Assembly: GCA_902796885.1 (NCBI GenBank)
Contig: CADBQY010000031.1
Location: 1 to 39,371 of the forward strand
DNA: 39,371 nucleotides
Direction of reading: 5' to 3'
Source: an uncultured Planctomycetota bacterium
GTDB taxonomy: Bacteria; Planctomycetota; Planctomycetia; Pirellulales; Thermoguttaceae
Under the pieces are notes generated by a model. The model was not told the DNA's origin. It was given only the letters and a program-made list of their open reading frames with translations, and did not search any database. Below, piece after piece: positions 32,773 through 39,371 of the stretch; the stretch's first letter is position 1; every line of letters begins with the position of its first letter. Position numbers and translations under genes: made by a program.

Positions 32773-34707
32773 ATGCCGCGGAAGGCAAATTCCCCCTTCT
32801 GGGATACGAATTCGAAAGGAATCATTTTGGAACTGTCGCAGCTGACCGATTACGCCGCGAAAAAATACGGGATCAGTGAAGAGTTCAAATGGGACTCCTT
32901 CCCCGGCTTTTCGGTTCTCGCCGACCCGGTCACGGGCAGCTGGGCCGCACTCCTGATGCGGACGCGCGATGATGCGACCGGCAAGGAGATCCAGCGGTGC
33001 GACATCCGGTGCGGACAGCGGACTCTTTCGGCAATCCGCGCCCCGTTCGTCACCCTGCCGTTTCGAATGACCGGATACCGGTGGGTGGGGGTCGTCTTCG
33101 ACGAGACGACCGTGCCGGAAGTCGTCTTCTCCCTCTTCGACCGCGCGATTCAGAGCGAAAATCCGCGGGGATACACCGTTCAGCTCAACACGTCCCCCGA
33201 CACGGGGGTGGAACTGTACCGCGAAACGCCGCTGCCGACCGTCGGGCCGCCCCCCCTCCCTGCCTGGAAAGAGGTTCCCGCGAAGATCATCGAGATGAAA
33301 AAGCTCTTCGGTAACGGGGGGAGCGGATACGGACGGAATGCGGAACGGTTCTACCGCCAGGCAAAGTTCATGGAGGACTACGAAGACGATGCCGAATGGA
33401 CCGAACGGTTCACGCTCTACTACCCCACCTACAACGACCTGAGCCTGCGCCGGCTGCGCGGCTATTTCGGCTGGCGGTCGCGGGTTCGGAAAGGGGTCTA
33501 CGGCCCGATCTCCGCGTCGCTCGCCTATCTCTACCTCTACGAACTCCTCTGCGGAATCGGCGCCGCCGCGCCGGAAGAGGCGTTCGAGAAGATGAAGGCG
33601 TTCGAAGCCGGATTCATCGATTCGGGAGTCGGCGAACCGTCGATGCGCCGGAACCTGCACCGCTGGATGTTCGAGTACGCGGTCATTCATCATCTTCCCG
33701 CCGAGGCCGCCCTCGAATACGCCGACCCGAAAGACCGGACGAAAGATGCGCATCTTGCGGTTCTGAAAGTCCCGAAGGCGCACACCGATGAAGAAATCTT
33801 TTCGGCGCTCCTCCATTTCACCGACCGGAAGCCGATGCGCACGATGGTCTGCAAACGGAACGAAGAGGAGGCGAAACACCTTTTCGCCGCAATCTGGCGG
33901 CATCTTTCCAAGTTCTGCCGTCCGAACCACGAGACATTCTTCACATCCTGTTTCGGGAGACGGCATTCCTACCGGTGGGCCCCCCTCTCGAACGCAATCC
34001 ACCGGGAGGAAAAACCTGTCCGCAATGCCGATTACGATCTCTCGGCCTGCCGTTCGTACCGGTGCCGCGACGGCAAGTGGCGTGAGCATTGCTATGTCAT
34101 GCTCTACTTTAACAAGAACCGATTACTTGCCGTTATCCGGGAAACGGATAGAATCTTTCGCAGGAGAGCGGGGACGGGACCTTACCTCGAAGAGAAGCCG
34201 GAAGACGCCTGGCTTACGCCTTTTATCGAAGAGGTCTTCGACGCGCGCGACCGGGAGCGGGCCGAGGCCGCGCGTCCGGTCATCACGCTGAGCCTGTCCG
34301 AAATCGAACAGATCCGCCGCGACGCCGACGTGACCTGTGAACGCCTGATGACCGAAGAGGAACAGGGCGGCGCGGTGCCGCTTCCGCCTGCGGAACACTC
34401 CGCACTGTCCGCAGGCGCAGATCCTCTCCCCTCCGCGGCCGGGGGGCCGGCGGGCGAACCGAACGGACAGGCGGTGCAGGTCCGCGGGCTCGATGCGGTA
34501 CACACCGCCATTCTGACCGCGCTGACCGAGGGGGAAGATGCCGCCGCCCGGATCAGGGCGGAGCGGCTGATCCCGTCGGTTGTCGCCGACCGGATTAACG
34601 AGGCGCTCTTCGATGAAATCGGGGACAACGCACTCGAGTGCGACGGCAGCACAATCACCCTCGTTGAAGATTACCGTGACGATCTCAAACGGATATTGAG
34701 AGGATAG
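32773..34707 (+). CDS. TerB_N/TerB_C domain protein
   Basis: The 644-residue product has a TerB_N-type region at about 185-390. Its hallmarks are FYRQAKFMEDYEDDAEW, the YYPTYNDLSLRRLRGYFGWRSRVRKG segment and AYLYLYELLCGIG. A TerB_C-type region lies at about 500-640, with LSEIEQIRRDA, AERLIPSVVADRINEALFDEIGDNALE and a final LVEDYRDDLKRIL. The N-terminal 180 residues are a less conserved beta-rich part. Between TerB_C elements lies an Ala/Gly/Pro-rich linker. Such proteins are known from gene neighbourhoods with helicases and ATPases and are thought to organise DNA-processing complexes; that role is inference. The ATG at 32773 is preferred; a TTG at 32737 would overlap the -35 box. The ATPase gene follows after 6 bases. 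Confidence 0.82.
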   Translation: MPRKANSPFWDTNSKGIILELSQLTDYAAKKYGISEEFKWDSFPGFSVLADPVTGSWAALLMRTRDDATGKEIQRCDIRCGQRTLSAIRAPFVTLPFRMTGYRWVGVVFDETTVPEVVFSLFDRAIQSENPRGYTVQLNTSPDTGVELYRETPLPTVGPPPLPAWKEVPAKIIEMKKLFGNGGSGYGRNAERFYRQAKFMEDYEDDAEWTERFTLYYPTYNDLSLRRLRGYFGWRSRVRKGVYGPISASLAYLYLYELLCGIGAAAPEEAFEKMKAFEAGFIDSGVGEPSMRRNLHRWMFEYAVIHHLPAEAALEYADPKDRTKDAHLAVLKVPKAHTDEEIFSALLHFTDRKPMRTMVCKRNEEEAKHLFAAIWRHLSKFCRPNHETFFTSCFGRRHSYRWAPLSNAIHREEKPVRNADYDLSACRSYRCRDGKWREHCYVMLYFNKNRLLAVIRETDRIFRRRAGTGPYLEEKPEDAWLTPFIEEVFDARDRERAEAARPVITLSLSEIEQIRRDADVTCERLMTEEEQGGAVPLPPAEHSALSAGADPLPSAAGGPAGEPNGQAVQVRGLDAVHTAILTALTEGEDAAARIRAERLIPSVVADRINEALFDEIGDNALECDGSTITLVEDYRDDLKRILRG

Positions 34708-34713
34708 GACCAG

Positions 34714-36045
34714 ATGAACGACGAAACCAGAAAGGTGCCGCGGCGAATCGCGCAGGCCGTCCTGGGCTCACTCAGAGGAGGTGTGGTCCCGCGGATCGGG
34801 CTCCCCTACATCGCCGTCGGGCGGAAGAATGAAATTGAGGCGCTTCTGCACGACGTCGACGTCATCGGCGAAGGAGGCGCTTCGTTCCGCTTCATTGTGG
34901 GGCGTTACGGGTCAGGGAAAAGCTTTCTGATCCAGACGATCCGCAACTACGTGATGGACCGGGGTTTCATTGTCGCCGACGCCGATCTTTCCCCCGAACG
35001 GCGGCTGCACGGCACGCAGGGGCAGGGGCTTGCCACCTACCGGGAACTGATCGGGAATCTCTCGACCAAAACGAAGCCGGAAGGGGGCGCCCTTTCGCTC
35101 GTCCTCGACCGATGGATCAGTTCGGTACAGACCGAAGCGGCGCGGGAAACCGGCCGGGCGCCCGGCGATCCGGAACTGACGCGGGCGGTCGACCAGAAGA
35201 TCTGCGCCGTCACACAGGCGGTGAGCGAACTGGTGCACGGATTCGAGTTCGCCCGGCTCCTTTCGCTCTACTACCACGCGTATATCGACGGCAACGATGA
35301 GATGAAGGCGAAGGTGATCCGGTGGTTCCGGGGCGAGTACACGCTCAAGCGGGAGGCGAAAAGCGAACTTGGAGTCAACATCATCATCACCGACAGCGAC
35401 TGGTACGAATATCTCAAGCTCTTCGCCGCCTTCTTCCGGTACGCGGGATATGCCGGCATGATGATCATGATCGACGAGCTGGTCAACATCTTCAAGATCC
35501 CGAACCTGATCACCCGCCAGTACAACTACGAAAAGATGCTGACCATGTACAACGACACGCTCCAGGGAAAGGCGAAATACCTGGGGATCATCATGGGGGC
35601 GACCCCGCAGGCGATTGAGGACAAGCGGCGCGGGGTCTACAGTTACGAGGCGCTCCGTTCCCGCCTGGCCGAAGGGAAATTCTCGCGGCCGGGCGCGCGC
35701 GATCTGCTGGCACCGGTCATTCGGCTCGAGGCCCTGACCGCCGAAGAGATGCTCGTCCTCTGCGAAAAACTCGCCCGGATGCACAGAGACTACCGCGGAT
35801 ACGACCGGACCCTTTCCCCCGCCGAACTGGGAAGTTTCATCAAAATCGAATACGGCCGGATCGGCGCCGATCAGAACATCACTCCGCGCGAGGTGATCCG
35901 CGACTTCATCGAGCTGCTCGACCTGCTCTGCCAGAACCCGAAACTGACTCTCGACGAACTGCTCCGATCCGGCGAGTTCACCTACGCCGAGTCGGGCGCC
36001 GTTTCGGACAAGGGTGAGGGAAACTACGCGGAGTTCACCCTATGA
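34714..36045 (+). CDS. BrxD-like ATP-binding protein (DUF2791 type)
   Basis: The 443-residue product is a P-loop ATPase of the group that includes BREX BrxD. After the characteristic start (GGVVPRIGLPYIAVGRKNEIEALL at about 22-45) comes Walker A GRYGSGKS (63-70). The family block ADADLSPERRLHGTQGQGLATYREL follows (88-112). Walker B is IMIDEL (251-256), a sensor-like MGATPQAIED is at about 294-303, and an Arg in YEALRSRL may be the finger. BREX ATPases are thought to remodel protein-DNA complexes. AGGA precedes the ATG. The stop overlaps the helicase start in an ATGA arrangement, so the two are made in balanced amounts. The assignment to the family is firm, the function is not. Confidence 0.85.
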   Translation: MNDETRKVPRRIAQAVLGSLRGGVVPRIGLPYIAVGRKNEIEALLHDVDVIGEGGASFRFIVGRYGSGKSFLIQTIRNYVMDRGFIVADADLSPERRLHGTQGQGLATYRELIGNLSTKTKPEGGALSLVLDRWISSVQTEAARETGRAPGDPELTRAVDQKICAVTQAVSELVHGFEFARLLSLYYHAYIDGNDEMKAKVIRWFRGEYTLKREAKSELGVNIIITDSDWYEYLKLFAAFFRYAGYAGMMIMIDELVNIFKIPNLITRQYNYEKMLTMYNDTLQGKAKYLGIIMGATPQAIEDKRRGVYSYEALRSRLAEGKFSRPGARDLLAPVIRLEALTAEEMLVLCEKLARMHRDYRGYDRTLSPAELGSFIKIEYGRIGADQNITPREVIRDFIELLDLLCQNPKLTLDELLRSGEFTYAESGAVSDKGEGNYAEFTL

Positions 36046-38282
36046 ACGTCTACGAGCGCTACGCCCCGTTCATCCGGGATTACATCTACCGCAGCGGCTG
36101 GCAGTCGCTGCGCGGTGTGCAGAACGGCGCGGGCGAGGCGATCTTCGGCACCGAAAAGAATCTCCTGCTGACCGCATCGACCGCATCGGGGAAGACCGAG
36201 GCGGCGTTCTTCCCGATTCTGACCCTTCTCGACGAGGATCCGCCGGCAAGCGTCGGCGTTCTGTATATCGCGCCGCTCAAGGCGCTGATCAACGACCAGT
36301 TCGGCCGGCTCGAAGAACTCTGCGAGGAGGCGCGGATTCCGGTCTGCCGCTGGCACGGTGACGTGCCGCAGACGCGCAAACGGAAACTCTTAAAGCATCC
36401 GGCGGGAATCCTCCAGATCACGCCCGAATCGCTCGAGTCGCTCATGATCAACAAACGGATGGAGATTCCCTCTCTTTTCGGCGATCTGCGGTTCATCGTC
36501 ATCGATGAGATTCATTCCCTTCTGCGCGGAGACCGCGGAATGCAGACCTTCTGCCTGATCGAACGCCTCTGTAAGGCCGCCGGCTGCAATCCGCGGCGGG
36601 TCGGACTTTCGGCGACGATCGGCAGTCCCGAGGCGGCGGGCGAATTCCTCGGCGCCGGAAGCGGACGCGAAACCGCAATCCCCCGCTGTGAAGGCGGGCG
36701 CGAGGTCTGGCGCCTTTCGATGGAACATTTCTTCAACACGTCTCCCCAGGCCGACGAGGGGAAAACCGCGCCGATTGAGGCGCTCGCGGCGGAAGAGCCG
36801 ACCGATACCGCGCCGGCTGCCGCCGACCCGGGGATCGGCTACATCTTTGAGCACACACGGGGCAGAAAATGCCTCATCTTCACCAACTCGCGCGAAGAGT
36901 GCGAAGCGGTCTGCCAGTCCCTGCGGCAGTATTGCGAGGCGAACCGCGAACCGGACCGCTTTCTGATCCATCACGGGAACCTTTCCGCGTCGTACCGCGA
37001 AAGCGCCGAAGAGGAAATGAAAGACGACGGCTCGTGCATGTCGGTCTGCGCCACCGCCACACTCGAGCTGGGAATCGATATCGGCCGGCTCGAACGGGCG
37101 TTTCAGCTCGAGGCCCCTTTTACCGTTTCGGGGTTCCTCCAGCGGATGGGGCGGACCGGACGGCGGGGAGATCCGTCGGAAATGTGGTTCGTCATGCGCG
37201 AAGAGCATCCCGAAGCGCGCGCCATGCTCCCGGACATGATCCCATGGCATCTGATTCAGGGAATCGCGCTGGTTCAGCTTTACATCGAGGAGCGTTTCGT
37301 CGAACCGCCGCGCACCGGCCGTCTGCCGTTCAGCCTCCTCTACCATCAGACGATGAGCACGCTTGCCTCGTGCGGCGAAATGACCCCCGCCGAACTCGCC
37401 TCGCGCGTCCTGCCCCTTTCGGCGTTCCGGCGGATCACCCCCGACGATTTCCGGGTTCTGCTGCGGCATCTTCTGGAGACCGATCATATCGCCCGCACCG
37501 AAAACGGCGGGCTGATCGTCGGTCTGGCCGGAGAGCGGATCACGAGCAGCCACAAGTTTTATGCCGTGTTTCAGGAGAACGTCGAGTACTCGGTCCGCAG
37601 CGGTTCGGAAGAACTCGGAACGATCGTCAAGCCGCCGCCGGTCGGGGACAAGATCGCCATTGCCGGCCGGGTCTGGGTGGTCGAGGAGGTGGACCATCAG
37701 CGGCACAGCGTCTACTGCACCCTGGTCAAGGGAAACGTTCCCGCCTATTTCGGCGACTGTCCCGGCGACATCCACACGCGCATTCTGGAGCGGATGCGGA
37801 GAGTCCTTTCCGAAGAGAAGCGGTATCCCTACCTGATGCGGCGCGCGGCCTGCCGCCTGGCCGACGCGCGCGAGGCTTTCGCCAAGTCGGAGATGCTCAG
37901 CCGCCCGCTCGTTCATCTGGGCGGGAAGATGTGGGCGCTCTTCCCCTGGCTCGGCAGTTACGCCTTCCTGGCGATGGAACGCTTCCTGAAACTCCGGTGC
38001 GCCAAACGGCTCGAACTGCGGGGCCTGAACCCTTCCCGGCCGTATTATCTGCAGTTCACCATGCAGGCCGGCGAGGAGGAGTTCTACCGCGTCCTGGCCG
38101 AAGAGGCGGCGCAGGAGTTCGATCCGCTCGAACTGGTCTATCCGAAAGAGGTTCCCGTCTTTGAGAAGTATGACGAGTATCTTCCCGAAGAGCTGGTTCA
38201 GAAGGGATTCGCCTATGGGGTTCTCGATATCGAAGGGATGAAAGAGCGCATCTTCGGCTGGGCGGAAGAACGGGGACTCTGA
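36042..38282 (+). CDS. Lhr/BrxHI-like DEAD-family helicase
   Basis: The 746-residue superfamily 2 helicase has a Q-motif region (SLRGVQ), motif I TASTASGKT (44-52), motif II DEIH (155-158) and motif III SAT (190-192). Domain 2 has LIFTNSREECE, the ATLELGIDIG stretch (339-348) and motif VI QRMGRTGRRG (367-376). A winged-helix and Lhr-core-like C-terminal part of about 350 residues follows. An Ala/Glu-rich insert separates the two RecA domains (about 236-262). This matches the Lhr/BrxHI type found in BREX systems. It translates or remodels nucleic acid using ATP; the substrate is unknown. Its ATG overlaps the ATPase stop by 4 bases. No gene follows within the operon. Confidence 0.87.
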   Translation: MNVYERYAPFIRDYIYRSGWQSLRGVQNGAGEAIFGTEKNLLLTASTASGKTEAAFFPILTLLDEDPPASVGVLYIAPLKALINDQFGRLEELCEEARIPVCRWHGDVPQTRKRKLLKHPAGILQITPESLESLMINKRMEIPSLFGDLRFIVIDEIHSLLRGDRGMQTFCLIERLCKAAGCNPRRVGLSATIGSPEAAGEFLGAGSGRETAIPRCEGGREVWRLSMEHFFNTSPQADEGKTAPIEALAAEEPTDTAPAAADPGIGYIFEHTRGRKCLIFTNSREECEAVCQSLRQYCEANREPDRFLIHHGNLSASYRESAEEEMKDDGSCMSVCATATLELGIDIGRLERAFQLEAPFTVSGFLQRMGRTGRRGDPSEMWFVMREEHPEARAMLPDMIPWHLIQGIALVQLYIEERFVEPPRTGRLPFSLLYHQTMSTLASCGEMTPAELASRVLPLSAFRRITPDDFRVLLRHLLETDHIARTENGGLIVGLAGERITSSHKFYAVFQENVEYSVRSGSEELGTIVKPPPVGDKIAIAGRVWVVEEVDHQRHSVYCTLVKGNVPAYFGDCPGDIHTRILERMRRVLSEEKRYPYLMRRAACRLADAREAFAKSEMLSRPLVHLGGKMWALFPWLGSYAFLAMERFLKLRCAKRLELRGLNPSRPYYLQFTMQAGEEEFYRVLAEEAAQEFDPLELVYPKEVPVFEKYDEYLPEELVQKGFAYGVLDIEGMKERIFGWAEERGL

Positions 38283-38363
38283 ACGGCGCTTCGGCCGCCG
38301 GAGTCCGTCCCGGGCGATTTTTCGGGCCGGCCGGCGGGACCGGGATCATTTTCGCTTTCCGTC

Positions 38364-38395
38364 CCCGATGAAATCGGGATGCCATCCGCTATAAT
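38364..38395 (+). promoter_or_regulatory. Candidate promoter and inverted repeat before the HAD gene
   Basis: A perfect TATAAT lies at 38390-38395, with no good -35 box at the normal distance. Instead a perfect inverted repeat CCCGAT-gaa-ATCGGG (38364-38378) covers the -35 area. It may be an operator or activator site. The predicted leader to the ATG at 38466 is about 65 bases. Confidence 0.45.
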
Positions 38396-38465
38396 GATTG
38401 ACGCGGCCCTCCGTCTGCGGCGGCCGCGGAACCGCAACAACATTTCAGGAATCAGGTTATCGTCT

Positions 38466-39365
38466 ATGGCCAACATTATCGCTGTCATCTGGGATTTCGA
38501 CCGCACGCTGATCGACGGGCATATGCAGGACCCGATCTTCAAGGAGTACGGAACGGACGCGGGCGCCTTCTGGAACGAGGTGAACGCCGCGCCGGGAGAG
38601 ATCGCCGGCGCCAAGGGAATCCGCGTCAATGCCGACACCTACTACCTGAACCACTTCATCCGGTGCGCCCATAACGGCACGTTCCCCGGCCTGAACAACG
38701 CAAAGCTCCGCCGGATCGGAAAAGAGCAGAAGTTCTATCCCGGAGTCCCCGAGATCCTGCGGAAGACCAAAGAGCTTCTCACCGCCGACGAGTCATACAC
38801 GGAATACGGGATCCAGGTTGAGCATTACATCGTCAGCACCGGATTCGCCGAAACGATCCGCGGAACCGATCTCGTCCCTCTGCTCGACGGGATCTGGGGC
38901 TGCGAACTCCTCGACGACGAGACCGGGGTGATCGGCGACATCGTCTACACCATCGACAACACCACCAAGACGCGCGCCATTTTCGAGATCAACAAGGGGA
39001 TCGGCAAGCTCGACGAGATCGACGTAAACTCGATGATTCCGAAAGAGCTGCGCCGGGTTCAGTTCGAGAACATGATCTACATTGCCGACGGGCCGAGCGA
39101 CGTGCCGGCGTTTTCGCTGATCGGGCAGAACGGCGGTTCGACGTTCGCCATCTATCCGAAAGGGGACATGGCCGCGCTCAAACAGGTTGAGCAGATGCGT
39201 TCGGACGGCCGGGTCGACATGTACGCCGAAGCGGACTACCGGGAAGGAACCACCGCGTATATGTGGATCACCAATAAGATTCAGGAGCTCGCCGATAAGA
39301 TACGGAATCGGGAAAAGGGGAAGATTATCTCATCCGCCACGCCCGCGCCGCATCATTTGATCTGA
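38466..39365 (+). CDS. HAD superfamily hydrolase
   Basis: The 299-residue product has HAD motif I WDFDRTLIDG (nucleophile Asp10, acid Asp12) and motif II STGFAETI. A Lys lies in the TTKTRAIFEINKG region and motif IV is IADGPSDVPAFS. The cap between motifs I and II is large and helical (about 20-125). It is probably a phosphatase with an unknown substrate. The ATG at 38466 is chosen because motif I then falls at the usual distance; an earlier in-frame ATG would cover the -10 box. It lies 183 bases after the helicase with its own promoter, so it is probably not part of the TerB operon. Its stop is 6 bases from the window end. Confidence 0.85.
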   Translation: MANIIAVIWDFDRTLIDGHMQDPIFKEYGTDAGAFWNEVNAAPGEIAGAKGIRVNADTYYLNHFIRCAHNGTFPGLNNAKLRRIGKEQKFYPGVPEILRKTKELLTADESYTEYGIQVEHYIVSTGFAETIRGTDLVPLLDGIWGCELLDDETGVIGDIVYTIDNTTKTRAIFEINKGIGKLDEIDVNSMIPKELRRVQFENMIYIADGPSDVPAFSLIGQNGGSTFAIYPKGDMAALKQVEQMRSDGRVDMYAEADYREGTTAYMWITNKIQELADKIRNREKGKIISSATPAPHHLI

Positions 39366-39371
39366 ACACAA

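Noticed and set aside
32575..34089. A 504-codon minus-strand frame over the start of the TerB_N/C gene
   Set aside because: The plus-strand protein has recognisable TerB_N features and a promoter; the minus frame has neither.
36042..38282. Calling the locus a BREX system
   Set aside because: Only BrxD-like and BrxHI-like proteins are present; PglX, PglZ and BrxC/PglY are missing within the window, so the name would be misleading.

Overview
The window looks like a chromosomal stretch of a GC-rich Gram-negative bacterium, most likely a member of the Planctomycetota (Pirellulales-like). The reasons are a regulator of a type I associate with planctomycetes (28646-29221), several large secreted or soluble proteins without familiar families, a lipid A kinase gene, and tRNA genes that do not encode CCA. 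The phylum assignment is inference. The -35 box TTGACG or TTGACA followed by a TAxxxT -10 box recurs in the intergenic regions.

Left part (1-13.9 kb): housekeeping genes in short operons. On the minus strand are secG (cut by the window edge) and tpiA. A plus-strand operon carries yacG, a membrane protein and a shortened MnmE-like GTPase, with overlapping ends. Convergent to it is a minus-strand run rpe, accD, TPR protein, rsgA, yraN. A 60-bp direct repeat lies between accD and rpe, one copy running into the end of rpe. Then follow tRNA-Ala(GGC), a flavodoxin-type reductase, an exported acetolactate decarboxylase, tRNA-Lys(TTT), a DUF5662 gene coupled to fabF, an RluA-type pseudouridine synthase and a secreted alpha/beta hydrolase.

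Middle part (14-27.7 kb): a secreted sialidase-fold (BNR) protein and a multi-membrane GT-C-like protein form a plus-strand pair. They are followed by a two-domain D-lactate/glycolate-type FAD/Fe-S dehydrogenase, pyruvate phosphate dikinase with a structured leader, a YqeG-type HAD phosphatase, a large exported repeat protein (minus) and thiL. The dehydrogenase and dikinase would together let lactate carbon enter as pyruvate and go to PEP.

Right part (27.7-39.4 kb): an unknown protein, a HTH regulator, an HtrA-type periplasmic protease and lpxK, all minus. Divergent from lpxK is a tight three-gene plus-strand operon: a TerB_N/TerB_C protein, a BrxD-like (DUF2791-type) ATPase and an Lhr/BrxHI-like DEAD-family helicase. 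The last two resemble BREX components, but no BREX methylase or phosphatase is present. This is the best candidate here for a poorly characterised, possibly defence-related or DNA-processing system. A HAD hydrolase with its own promoter closes the window.
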